Source of the DNA: Serinus canaria
Lineage: Eukaryota; Chordata; Aves; Passeriformes; Fringillidae
NCBI RefSeq assembly: GCF_022539315.1
Contig: NC_066314.1
Location: forward strand, 43,523,180-43,587,179
DNA length: 64,000 bases
Direction: 5' to 3'
In this document: positions 39,805 to 64,000 of the stretch, piece by piece
How the letters are laid out: each line of letters opens with the position of its first letter
Position numbering within the stretch: position 1 is the first letter of the stretch
Translations under genes and position numbers: made by a program
Notes under the pieces: model-generated
Database searches by the model: none
The model's input: only the letters and a program-made list of their open reading frames with translations
What the model was told of the DNA's origin: nothing

Positions 39805-42800
39805 TGGGGGATGAAAATGAAAGACCATCTTTAATTGTATTGGCCACTGTATTGATGCATTTGCATTAAGCACTCAGCTCCACTGGTGATGAGCATAGCA
39901 CCACTGACATCCAGAAGGGGCAGCCTTGCAGGATTAGATGAAAGGGGAGAGGAAGAAGGCTGCTGGTGCGAGACACAACAGCAGATCCTGGTGCAGGAAG
40001 TCAGGGGTGGCACAAAACCACTTGGCTGTAGCAGAGGGGAGATGTTCATGCTGCAGAGGAGGCAGCATGCAGAGCTATGGTGGCAGCCCCTGGAATGAGG
40101 CAACACAGGATGGAAGGTGGCCAATAGCCTGCAGAAAACTGAAGGGAAGGAGGAAAGATGTGCAGATGCACCTCTGAGTAATAACACAAGCTCATCGACT
40201 GTTCAAGAGAAGCAAAACTATTCCCTGCAGAGAGCTTCCCCCTGCTTTGCCCTCAACTACAAAATCTGTTTACACTACTGGCCTCCCACTGCCTGCTACA
40301 GTCATTGCTGTAACAGCAGTATGTCCTGCTGGGAAGAAACCAAGCTGCATGGAAAAGTTTGCTCTTGGATCTCACCAGCTATTGCTACAGTGCTCTCAAC
40401 ACCATGGGGCTTCTCAGCAAAAATTGAACTATCCAGCACAGCGAGTGAAAAGCTTTTCAGTGCTCTTAGAGGCTTCAGTAAAATGCAAAGACAAAACATT
40501 TATGCAACCCATGGGCTAGGGCTTTCTTGACCTACTGTGGCATGGCTTTTGGGGATTAAAATAAGAGAAGTGGGAATTTCAGGCAATGCTGGAGGTGAGA
40601 ATGGGTCCCCTGTAGACTTAAGATACATAAAGCTAAATAGCTACCAAAAGACATTTACAAGCTTAAGCAAACTCATGTGATAAGCATAAATATTCCTGTG
40701 TAACATGCCTATATAAAGGAGCATGTGTTTATTAAACCTATTTAGGAGGGTACTGTCTTTCTTAGAACAGTTTATTTTAATTGATAATTCTTATTTAAAT
40801 GTTATTTTGACTGAGGCAGAGGGGATGGACAGAAAGGGGAGGACAGAAAGGAGGACAAAATAGTCCTACAAATTCACTCATGGCTCCATGTTAACACTGA
40901 CAAGCTCAGAAATTATCCAAATGCCTGCTGATGTGTTCTTCTCTTAAAGCCCTGTATGAATAATAACACACAAGTGCTAGTCTAAAGTACTTTTAAACAC
41001 TTGATTCTAGGTAGCTTAGGGTGGGTGATGCAAGTGTTTTTTTTCCTTAATATCTTTCTGTAACAAGATGCTATTTTGTTAATTGCAGAGCACGAAGGTA
41101 ATTACACTGTGGAATCGTGGGCTGTGACATGAGGGTGCTCACTCTGGCCAGAGTGGAGTTAGACAAATGCATGGTCAATCATGGCTTGCATTTCTCTGTT
41201 GCTGAGTACAAACAACAATTACAATCCTGATTAATAGGAGCTACAAGTACAGATAAGAACCCACTTGGGGTTAAAAGAAACGAAGTTTATTTAGAGTAGT
41301 TAGACAAGTTCTACAACACGGGTTAATTGCTGCTCACTGATTTTCTTTTGCAGATACATCATTGCCCTCACAGGCTGGGTTTGGAGCATCCAGTCAGTGC
41401 TTCACCACAATAGACGCATTCGCTGGTTTTGATGTTTGCTTTTTGAAAACCAGTTTGTGCTTTTCTTCAGGTGCCAGACACAAGCCTGCAGCCATAGCAC
41501 AGGTGAGTAGGTGGCAGGGCTACTGCCAGCCCCCTGTAGCGGTAAGGTGGCTGTTACAGGGGTGAGTTTCACAGCAGTTATTTGCTGTCCTTTCTTTTGT
41601 AAGCTGCAGTGGTGAGTGGCAAGCAGCAGAGAGGACTGTGCTTTGGAGAAGCTTTCCAGCTCTGAGGAGGAAGGCTGTTATTAGCACAGAGTTGATAGAT
41701 GATCTAACAATTGTTTGGATCCAAGTGAAAGGGTGGCACCTTGCCAGGAGGACAGATTTGTTGGGGGTGAAGGGTAAACAGAGTCAGGTATCCACTTCCC
41801 ATCTCTGTGCTTTGTGGGGGAGTGGTTGCTGTGGGCTTGTGTGAGCCACAGCAGGGACAGCGCATGCAGATTCAGCTGCAATGGGTAACACAACTCCCCA
41901 GTCACTGGGCAAAGCTGGGCGTTAGATTTGGAATTAATCTCTGTGCCTGTGTTTTGTTGTTACAGATATAAAGAACCCCAGAGAACTGCAGAAGAGCAGA
42001 GCAGACAGCCTTGGTCCTGAGCCCAGGGCTGCAGTCTCCTGAGCAGCCCTTCCCGGGGCAGGCACAGCCCTGCCCGCAGCCAGTGCTGGGTCCCCAGCCT
42101 AGAGCACCCACACATGCACCTGCCTGAGATTGACTGCCAGTTTTGCAACCCACTTAGATGAGTGCAAAGAAAAATATCCATCATCAATTTAATTCTTCAT
42201 TCAGTTCTCATAATTGGTTACAGCAAGTGATAGTTGGGCGTTGAATTAATTTTTGCCCTCTCAAGTTCTGTCCTTTAAAATGTGTCAAAAGTCATGCTGC
42301 TGTTTGCTGCAGTTTTAAGTGATCCTGGAAATATCAGCTTCTGTTGCTGCTTTTCAAATCCTAAACTTCAATGGTTAATTCAAGCTTTGAAAACTCAAAG
42401 ACTAACAGCTGTATAAGGAATTTTTTGAAGGAAAAAATCAATCAGAAAAAAATCAATCAGAAATTATTTGAAGTCTATCATTTGAAGTCTTTTGGAAAGA
42501 GTTTCAAGTTGATTTCAAATTAACTTTTGCTGTCAGTATTTACAGCAACAGTACTCCAGGACAGAGAGACCCAAACTGAAAAATCTTATTAATTAAAATG
42601 CAACCAGATTCCACTGGAGGGGAATGCAAACTAAATAGCAGGAGTTAAAGGAAAGCCAGGCAGATTTTGGAGGTAGATGGCCACCATGACTTCCAGGTGC
42701 TGGGCAGAGCCCTTGGTACCACCAGCACCTTGCCCTGTCCATGCAACAGAAGAAAGGCAACACAAATCCCTTGTTGACCTCTGTTTCTATTTCCAGACTA

Positions 42801-45800
42801 GCTCTTCTGCTTTAGATTCACATTATTAATGGTCTCTCTGAGGCACAGACATCCAGAAATTAGGCTTTGCTATACCCAGAAGGCCAAGAGCACTGCCAAG
42901 AGTGGGCACCTGATTTAGACTCATGGTGCCAAGGCTCAGTTTGAGATTCAGAGGTGATGTCCCCCTTCAGAGGCAGAGGTGTCTCTGTCTCTCTGTGCTG
43001 AGTGGACCAAGCCACTTGTAGGCCAGGTGCCAGAGAGATGTGGAGGTCAGACTGAAGATGTTCAAGGTCAAGTGAAGATATGCCAAATAGCATAAATGTC
43101 CTTCTTGTGCCGACAGTGATCTTTCTGCTGTGTTGCAGGCTGGTGAGGTGTGTCTGAGGCTCATACATTTATCTTTTTTTTTTTTGGAAAGCAAAGCAGA
43201 TCCACGAATTCCCCAACATCCAAGGTAAATAAATCCTCTCTTTTTTTTAATGCAGCTGCTTCAAATGAAAACATGCTGTGGTTTTCTTGATTTCTCAGGC
43301 CACTGCCAGACACAAGGAAAGTGCCACACACATATTGCTGAATTTAATTTTGCCTCACTGGATTTTTATGGATGGTTACCCTCAAAAAACAAACTATTAA
43401 TAGGCCTGTGTCTAAATGCTCGACCATGTGAGACTTCATCTGTTACATTCAAGCTGTGTTTTGATAGATTGTTATTCCATTAACTAAAAATCCTTTGGGC
43501 TATGAAGGATATAAAACAGTCCTGCAACCACTAGCCCTAAAACTAATACTTAAATATCACAGGGAAAAATTGAGTAGTCCATTAGAGGAGTGGGAAAAGG
43601 AATTACATCATAGACAAAGAGAATGAAATAGATATGAATTCAAGCAGTATAAATCAATGAAAAACAAAAATCTTTTGAGCTGTGATCTAAGTGATGCTAA
43701 TAATACTACATATAATCAAAATAGATTTTGTAACTCTGTTGTTGTCTCAGAGATTAAATTACACTAAAATAAAAATGTAGTTTTGGGGTAATTTAAATAA
43801 AGAAAAAGCTAGGCTCCTAAAATTTCAGTTTTCTGCATATCCTTCTTAATGGGAACAAATTCCAAAACAATTTTGATTTTAGAAGCAATTTGTGAAGCTG
43901 TCCAATGATCATTGCTCCTGCTCTAAATTCCCAGGCAAAAATTAGCCACTAATTTTCACTCATGCACTCAAACAAAAATTCCTCCTTTATCTCTTCTGCC
44001 TTTCCTGGTTTATAGTGCAGGATAAACAAATTTAAATGAAGAAATTAATGATTTTAATTAGCAAGCAAGAAATTTTGATTTGAATATGAGTTTTAAACTG
44101 GCATTACATATCTATATAATTTGATTTTAAGAAAGTTTAGCATTCTGTGTTGGAAACTTTGTAATGCAAATTTCCACCTAAATATAATCTTGATTCTAAA
44201 TGTGGTATTTCTTTTCCTACCTATTTACCCATGCCCATTTGTATATACAGATCTTGATTGGAGTACATGTATTCATGTTCTAATTTTTTTGTACTCTGAT
44301 AATACTTAAAACCAAAGAAATCATTAGTGAGAACCTGTAAGCAGAGAGGAGATGTATAAATCAAAGTCTTAAAGTGCTTTTTCAAAAAGACTTTAAGCAC
44401 CAAACCCTCTAATAGATGATTATTACATATGTATATTGTAATACATATTTAAAAAGACATATTTAAAAAAAACAATGTTTTTTCCCTCAAAATCCTGGTT
44501 CATTTCTGCCCTTTATGTTTGTTGCCTGTGAACAAAGCTAAGACCACCTGCAAAATTCATCAGCATGGGAAGTGACATTGCTTGGGTTCAAGTGATTGAA
44601 AAACATAAGGAAATAGCCAGACCTGGTTTTGGCTCTTCAGCAAAGGGAAGTCTCTGGCAGCTCTGATTTCTTCTGCAGATTGAGCACAGTCCTGCTGGCA
44701 GCTGGGTATGGTGCACACAGCAAAGCACTCCCCTTCCTGGCTCCATGCTGGATGTAAGACAGCATCAGCTTTGGCACAAGAGCCTTGCTCTGCTTGGCAA
44801 CCAGAGGGTGGTGTTCAAAGCCCAGCAGGTCTCCAGGACTCCACACCTGCTGGGCCCTTCCCCACTGACATGGGCTGCTCTGATACCTTGCACTGAGATA
44901 GGCTCCCCTTGGTGCAGCCCAGCACCTGCTGCGGGATTTGTGTGAGGAACCTGCAGTGCCATTTAAAGGCTGCCACTTTCGCCCACACCTTGAAGTTCCC
45001 GCTTTTGTACAGGCCTTGTAAGCAGCATGTGAAAGCAGAGCCTTTAGATTTGCAGGTTTTAACCTCTAAGTAAAGCAAGATCTGTTCCCTCTCTCCCCAC
45101 CAGCTGCCACCAGAACAGGCCCCACAGAATTAGTAAACCAAAGGTTTCACTCTGAATGCATCACAGCTGTGGAAAACAGATACTTCAGGTTTTGGGGCTG
45201 ATGACTTCCAGCTCTATTCAAAATAATTGCCCCTGTAATTCCAATCAAGACTGCTTCCCAACACCAGCTTTAGCAGGAAACATCCCAAAAACTGAAGCCT
45301 GAAGTTAGATGACATAGAAATACGAGTTGGTGAATATTTGAGTGCTCTCAGTGTGCCCTCAAGGAGCCAGCTGGGCACAGTGTGCAGGAGTCAGTAGCAT
45401 GGCACTAGTTGGACGGGAAGTGACAAGGCCTCCTGCCCTCTCCTTTCAGCATCCTTAAATGCCCGAGGATGTCCCTGCCTGTCAAAGATTTCTCCTCTTG
45501 CTGTAGCTGGAATGGTTATGAGATGGTCTCCTGAAGCTCTTTCACCACCGTTCTCTGCTCCAACATGTCCTGAGCAGTTTCAGCTGAGAGGCAGCAGGGA
45601 GGCAGGATGCAGAGCCCCATGGAGGGAAGGGCACCGTGCCAACACACAGGGCTGGGCTGAGCGTGCTGGGGGCACAGCAAAAGCCTGCAAGGCAGCTACA
45701 GCAAAGAGCTGCTCAGGACCCTGGGGATGTGGAAAGCTACTGGTACAGGCACAATTTCAAAATAAAAAGTGTGTTTCAGCTGCTGCTCCTGGAAGAGGTA

Positions 45801-46586
45801 CCTATCTTCTTAATGAGTCTGTTCCCATATCAGAAATTTGTTTCTTTTAAAACTCACATTTCATGCAAGAGGAATATTTCTGTCAGTGCTTCAGTTGTAC
45901 TTGCTTAAAGACACTGCTGTGACCCTTGGCTAGCTTGGCATTCAAAACATCATTCAGACCAGAGAGCAACTGAACCTGGATACTGAGGCAGATGTCATGA
46001 GCAAAGGTGAACTTCCGTACCTGAATGAGGTTGCGGATAAAAAGACTGAATTGCAGAAGCATTTGCAGAAAGCCCAGAGGAAGACCACTGATTCTTCTGC
46101 TTATGCTTTATTTCCTGTATGTGCCTTGTGCAATCTACCTTGGAGGAGCAATGGTACAAGACATGTCACTAAAATGTTGCATTTAAAATCCAGCATTTGC
46201 TGGTTAAAGCAGAATGAGCAGGTTTCTGTCCTCTCCAGAAATGGGATTGATGATATTTTCTAAACCAAGCTACTGAATCCTAGACTTGCTTGCAGGCCAG
46301 GAGGACATGCTAATTTTTCTTTCTGTGTAGCACTGCTGCACACATAGTTGTTCAAAACTGTTTGCTACCTCAACATTTCTGATCCAGATGACAGCAAAAT
46401 GACAAACAGGCTGAGATCTCTTCTTTCAGCATGGAACATGTAGGAAGAGTTAATTCCTATCCCTAAGTACAGAATCTCATTCCCAAATGTACCTCCTGAT
46501 GTGTGTTTAGGATGCAGTCCAAAAAGCCACAGGACAAAGGAAGAGGAATGAAATTGGTAAAAAAACGCATTAAGGAGAATAGAGGC

Positions 46587-46607
46587 AAAAAAAAAAAAAA
46601 AAAAAAA
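46587..46607 (+). repeat. Poly(A) run of 21 bases
   Basis: An uninterrupted A run in non-coding DNA. It could be a retroelement tail, but the sequence on its 5' side shows no recognisable LINE, SINE or processed transcript. A simple mononucleotide repeat is the safest call. Confidence 0.85.
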
Positions 46608-48674
46608 GAGTTAATTTCTCTACCTGTGCTTGAGCCCACAGGACTTGTATAGATGAGTGTTAGTGATGAAGCTCTCCACTGGCACCAGGGCAAACTTTGT
46701 TCCTAAGGTCAAATAATCCATCAAGATAAAAATGTTAAACAAGTCCTTTCCACTTTTGCCACTCAGTATGGTTCAAATTGCTTTTCAGCTGTGCCCTGTG
46801 CTTTTGCTGGCTAAAGTACATTAAACATTATCCTTTTCTAATTAGACAGGTTAGGAGATGTTGGTGCTACTTCCTACTAATTTAAAGAGTAGAACTAATT
46901 AAAAGAAATTAAAGCTAAAACCCCCACCTCTAAACAGTCAATTAATCCAGAATTTGATGTAATAAGGAAGGATACAACTGAGGGTTAAGTAACCCAGTCA
47001 GATGGGCATGCAAAGGAAAATCAGCCAGTGTGGAGTCAGTGGTGCAGTCTGGGGGCTACTGGGGAGCAAAGGTTAATTCTTCTTGACAGGCAATTGCAAG
47101 CATGTAATACATCCAACCCCTTCTCAGCCATCTTTAACAACCATTCCTGCAAGTCATTACACTGAGTGTAATTGCCAAGGGCTGGCAGCGGGGTCTGCAG
47201 GAGCCTCTGTGGGGAGAGGATGCAGCCAACGTGGCACAGGGCAGGGCTCAGTCCGGCTGCCAAACGTGGGCACCTCTGGGAAACAGGATTTGAGGTGGGG
47301 CAAAAAAAATATTGCAGAGGCAGAGGATGGAAGGAAGGAAGAAGTGGACAGCAGTCACCTGAACACCAAATTGAAAGTGGGAGGAGGGTGAGGAGGTGCT
47401 GCCAGAGCTGAGATTCCTGGCAGCCCCAGGAGGTATCCACAGCAGCCAGCAGGCATTTCCCAAACAGGACTCTCAGCCTGTGGAAAACCCATACTGGCTT
47501 TATTCAAAAGGACCGCAGCTCATTAAGAGGAGCCAGGCTGAAGAAGGGGCAGGAACAGCAGAGCCCACAACATCTGTTAGAGACTGACCACCATTCCCTG
47601 AGGGGGAGGCAGAGGAGTCAGGAATGAAGTAATAGGAAGGGAGGGTGGTGTTTTACTTTGTTTCTTACTATGCAGTTTTATTTGGCAATAAATTAAAGTC
47701 TCTTTTGCTCTCAATGGTAACTGGCAAGCACTCTTCCCATCTTTCTCAACCCATGAAGTTTCCCTTTTCTTCCCCAACCAGCTGAGATGCTGGGGTGAAT
47801 GAGAGGCTGGGTGGGCACACCTCCCATCAGTTATCCACAGAGTAGAGCATCAGGTACAGGAAGCCTTGGAGAGGGCAAACTTGGCTAAAATACATAAGCA
47901 GACTGGGATAAAAGTCAACCATTAGCAAGACACAGAAAAAAGCCACAGCCCCAATCAACTCTTTCAAACATGAACTTGCCACCTTCTCATTTTTGAGACT
48001 GGGTTCTGGCACATTTTACCTCTCTACCTCCTAAAAAGGTGTGCAATATTGGACTTCCAAAGACCTTTAAAAATCTTGACACAAGAGAGCAAACAGTCCA
48101 TCTCAAACCCTTATGAGAACATCCTGCACAGCAAAAGAGATTTTTGTGACAGAGGGCCCTCTTCTTATGGCTGAGTTCCCTGATGGGTGAGATGTCATTT
48201 GATTCATGTAGCCTCACAAGTTTTATATTATGTTTCATTGCTGGAACACAGCAATGCATTTTGCATACTCATGCACATACTTAGGAACACTTTATGAATG
48301 AAAACTGTAATCCTGACTGGTCAAACTACACTAAGTTGTTTTATAAAAATTTATAGAGATGGCTTCCCAAATAGTACATGAAGAGTGCATTATCTACCAT
48401 GCAGAGACAGTAAAAGGAGGATGATAAAGATGAGAAATCTGTATTTCAAAAGCATATTTATATTCTGCTGAATGAAACAAATATGAGTAACTATCACAGG
48501 AATGGTTATGCTCAAAAGAGTTAGAGAGCTGCTTATGTGAAGACAGGACACTGACAATATGAGAAAAAGCACAATATCTTGATGAGATTAAGACTTATCA
48601 TGTATTCCAAAATTTTCTCACTTGTTTCCCTGCCCCAAATTCAACAAATTAAACTACAAATACTATAGGAGGCT

Positions 48675-48680
48675 TTTATT
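48675..48680 (-). terminator. NDUFA12: Poly(A) signal AATAAA of NDUFA12
   Basis: Canonical AATAAA on the minus strand, about 70 bases beyond the stop codon at 48751-48753. It is followed within 40 bases by T/GT-rich sequence on the same strand. This predicts a very short 3' UTR of roughly 90-100 bases, as is usual for small nuclear-encoded respiratory-chain subunits. Cleavage is expected near 48655. Confidence 0.8.
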
Positions 48681-48750
48681 CCGAAGAAAACCAGTGAAAA
48701 CACAATTTACACTGAAAGCCCAGGCTAGACAAGTCACGTTGTTGCTGCTG

Positions 48751-60929
<12,179 letters not shown>

Positions 60930-61085
60930 CTTGGGGCGGGCCTTCGCCGCCTCCGCCGCCCCGCCTCCCGCCCGGCCGCCCTCGGCGACAGCGACGGAAA
61001 CGGAACCGGCAGCGGGATCCGCCTGCGGCCTTCCGTGCGGCCGCTGAAGGGCGTCTGCTGCTGCCGTGGGGACGCCGCGGTTTGG

Positions 61086-64000
61086 CCTTCAGTGTGCACA
61101 GTCTAGATTCCTGTAACAATTGCCTACTGCTTACACGTGAAGGTCAGCAAGAAACAAAGAACTTCAGGATAGGGAGAAAAGCCTCCTTATAATAGAAATG
61201 TCTGCGGACATTCCCTTATTTCACACAGGTCACAAGATGTGTGGTGAGAAAAGTTACCAAGACTTGGCAGTGAGGAGTCCAGGACTGCCTGGATCGAGAC
61301 TCAAGGGGCAGGGCAGGTGACATCGCACCCCCTGCACACTGCGGGCGATGGCTCGACAGTCTTGTCTCTCCTGCCTTTTCCCAACCCTGGCAGGCCAGCA
61401 AGGGATGTGTACCTATCGTCTCCTGTGTCCACTCCACCTCTCCATCTTGTCCCAGTGCCTTCTCCTGGTTCTGCACCAGCCCGAGGAAAGAACTTTGGGC
61501 GCCCTGCTGTGGATCTGCAGAACTTTACTACTGTTGCTACAAGGCTGAGCAGGCAAGGTGCAGAAACCTGACCTTCACAAGGCTGCTGCTACACAGGGCA
61601 GGCAAAAATAGATCCATTGTACTTTGTCAGAACAGGCAGGACTTGGAAAAGCACCTGGCAAAGACATCATCAGTGCTGCAACCAGGGCTGGCTGATGAGC
61701 AGAGACCAGCTGTCAAACATGGAGAGGCCGAGCTGCTGGATGCTGTCACTGTCAGAACTGAGGTTTTGGGAAGGGACAAAGCAGAGGAGTTGCAGTGAAA
61801 AATTAAGTAGGTAGTGCTAAACTTGAAAGGAGAATGAGACTGAGAAAAACCTGTGTCAGCCAAGTTCACAGTGTGGAAATATATCCATTTCAATGTAAAA
61901 TCTAGTGGTCTGAGTTTCCAATCAAAACTTTTTGGTTTTAACACAGGTGGTTTTGTTTTCAAACACAAAACATAGGCCCTGCTGGTTCTGTGCTCTGTGC
62001 TCTTACAACAGCATCTCTTCTGCAACAAGTCTTAGGCTTCACTATGCTTGTGGCAGGTTATTTGCATTTCCACAGTCCAAAGTCTTAGAAAATTTATTAA
62101 ATGTATTAAAATTTGGTCAGGTAAGTGTACATTAGCAGGCATAAAAACATTTAGTCAGAATTCACTCACTGTCTTTAACTTCATCCACAAAAACCATTAC
62201 TTTGATGTAAACTACTGATGATTGAGTGTAAAACATGAAAGAAGCACAGTTTAAATTAGAAAGCCAACTTTGGAAACATTGTATAGGTTCAATGCTTACA
62301 CCAGTTTCTAAGCCTATTCCCGATTAATGTAACTGAGATTTTCACCAACTGCCAAATATAATTCCATGAGCATTTTCTCTGCTGGCAGTGAAATAATATA
62401 GCTGGTTGTTGTGGGTTTTCCCCCCCAAGAGTTAAAATTATCTGGATCACTTCACTGATCCATGTGGCACCATGGTTCTTTGTCTGAGAAAGTGTCATCT
62501 GTGGAGGACAAGGCACTGTGACACAAAGCTGGAAGAGTGGATCAGCTTCTTAATGTGACTTTGATGCTACAGAAGATTTTGTGGGGAATACCTTCTTAGT
62601 AGCAGGAACGTTTTACAGCATCTTCTTTGGATTGCATTTTAAATTTTTTTGTACTATTTTCTCCATTACTTTAGTCAAGTGAGATCTCCACGGAGGATTT
62701 CATTACCTCGTAACTGCTGAATTCCCATCACATCTGCTCAAACTGCTGCTGTCAATGTGTCACTGTGCATGAAAAAGAGAATCTGACTACTGTGTTCAAA
62801 AATTCTCCCTGAACTCGGTGCAAATGTCACAGTTAAATACAGTGGAATGCAAATGCAAGTATGTCTTCCTAAGGATTTACTGGGCCATCTTTGGGAGATG
62901 ACAGTACTGAAATGCTGTCTTGTCACTCAAGGTGCTTGTCAAACTCATGCACCCATATAAAATATTTAATTCCCAGGGTTTTTAAACTTAAAACTCTTGT
63001 TAGATGTTGCCTTTTTTTACCCCAAAATTCACACACTGAACCTCACTGCCTCAAAAACTCTTGCTAAATATATTTAATGCTGCCTTGTTTTTCTCCTCTA
63101 GTTCAAGTCATGTCACAAAATTAGTGCCAGGACTCTTTTTCAAGCCTATAAACCCCCTTTTAAGTCTGAACACAAGTAACTGGCTTCTTTCCTACTAGAG
63201 CATTACAAACAACATATTTTTCGAAAATAAACAAATCTGTTTCCTGAATGATCAAAGGATGACACGTAACTTCCCTTCATTTTGTTAGCACACAACCATC
63301 TCACTGAATCCTAGTTCAGTTTGAAAGAGCTTTATTCAGTGGTACAATTGATCTTGAAAAACTGAAGTTCACATATTCTCAGAAAGTGCAAAAGTCAACT
63401 GATCTACAGAATAATTTAGTGTTTACATTTTACCTTAGAAGAACTCTCTTTATTACATTTGCCTATTCCACTGCCATTTTCTCTGTTCTTAGTAGGGGAA
63501 GTCATGTAAATTTACTCTGCAGTGGTTCACAAATGTGGAACATCCATTTACAATAAAAAATGGAAATCCTTTTCTTAATTAAATTAAGAAAAAAAATCCA
63601 ACATAAGACTAACAAATAAGACCTTACTGTGCTCTTATTCCTGCCCCATCCTTCTAAAACTGTAAAATTTCAGAAGCAAAGTCCAATCCACAACACAAAT
63701 CTCCACAATTCAGCGTCCAATAATAATCTAATCCAGTCTCTAACCATAATGTCTCTCACTTTTATCTAAACAGTGAAATCTCGAATGCTTTCACTAAAAC
63801 ATTTTTTTAGTCTTATCTTCCATATATATTTCCCAAAAACACAGTGGAAGAAGTTTTTGTCACTTGGGTTCTACTGATTGAAAAAGTTAGAAGATAACTT
63901 CATAGCCTGGAACGATGAAATATTATCCAAAAAATACACATTTTATCATTTACAAAAACACTTCAGTATATAAACTATGAGAACAGTTTAGCTCTCAAAA
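61086..64000. other. Upstream flank of NDUFA12; no gene recognised
   Basis: Returns quickly to AT-rich sequence. Short ORFs on both strands (for example 61627-62028 minus, 133 codons) have no recognisable domain. Vertebrate gene order predicts the 3' end of NR2C1 on the same strand to the right, but no nuclear-receptor coding exon is visible here. Part of this could be its 3' UTR or intergenic DNA. Confidence 0.5.

Larger units (their letters stand above)
34103..48654. other. Intergenic DNA between the 27 kb promoter and the NDUFA12 3' end; no gene seen
   Basis: About 14.5 kb without recognisable exons. It contains a 21-base A run at 46587-46607, short perfect hairpins at 37148-37169 (9-bp arms) and 39780-39804 (10-bp arms), and tandem short duplications near 42432-42495. 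ORFs of 60-137 codons are scattered on both strands and resemble no family I know. Homeobox-type TAAT cores and E-boxes cluster near 34.33-34.6 and 36.2-36.4 kb, which could mark enhancers; this is only an inference. Confidence 0.5.

Noticed and set aside
46587..46700. Poly(A) followed by 'gagttaatttctc', resembling an LTR start
   Set aside because: The similarity to the LTR family covers only about 12 bases and does not extend, so it is not a supported insertion.
61627..62028. 133-codon minus-strand ORF in the flank, considered as part of NR2C1
   Set aside because: No nuclear-receptor ligand-binding or zinc-finger motifs. Composition is Ser/Cys-rich without similarity.

Overview
This window looks like bird nuclear DNA, probably from a songbird or another neoavian. 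It carries chicken-repeat-1 (CR1) LINEs, two solo LTRs of an avian ERVL-like family ending in a GGTTAAACCA-type terminus, long AT-rich non-coding stretches, and two short CpG islands. The ORFs are short and scattered, apart from exons that can be joined with exact splice phases. Nothing suggests a prokaryote, plasmid or phage.

One gene can be read completely: NDUFA12 (mitochondrial complex I accessory subunit, B17.2) on the minus strand. Its four coding exons are 60929-60841, 57819-57737, 56771-56684 and 48931-48751. All three introns are GT-AG, the phases match, and the protein is 146 residues. A CpG-island promoter lies at about 60540-61085, with a YY1-type element over the start codon. A poly(A) signal lies about 70 bases past the stop.

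The second CpG island (about 26580-27640) contains a minus-strand ATG followed by only four codons (MLRK) and then a strong splice donor. In vertebrates TMCC3 lies next to NDUFA12 on the same strand, so I infer this is a 5' exon of TMCC3. On that reading the roughly 26 kb to its left is first-intron sequence and the remaining exons lie beyond the left edge. The homology itself cannot be shown from four codons.

Layout, left to right. 1-26.5 kb: presumed TMCC3 intron 1, with a 5'-truncated CR1 on the plus strand (about 6380-8401), a CR1 3' fragment on the minus strand (about 18995-19515), and a perfect 33-bp inverted repeat (12556-12625). 26.6-27.6 kb: CpG island and exon. 27.7-48.6 kb: intergenic, with a solo LTR (33533-34102) and possible conserved non-coding blocks near 34.3-34.6 and 36.2-36.4 kb. 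48.65-61 kb: NDUFA12, with a second LTR antisense in intron 3 (about 51040-51630) and an old, degraded CR1-like copy in intron 1 (about 59965-60360). 61.1-64 kb: upstream flank with no recognised gene. By synteny the 3' end of NR2C1 would be expected to the right, but I see no exon of it here.

I found no new gene system. The most unusual structure is the 33-bp perfect inverted repeat. The most useful biological details are the four-codon first exon, the YY1/start-codon overlap and an apparent Arg-to-Gly change at NDUFA12 residue 89.
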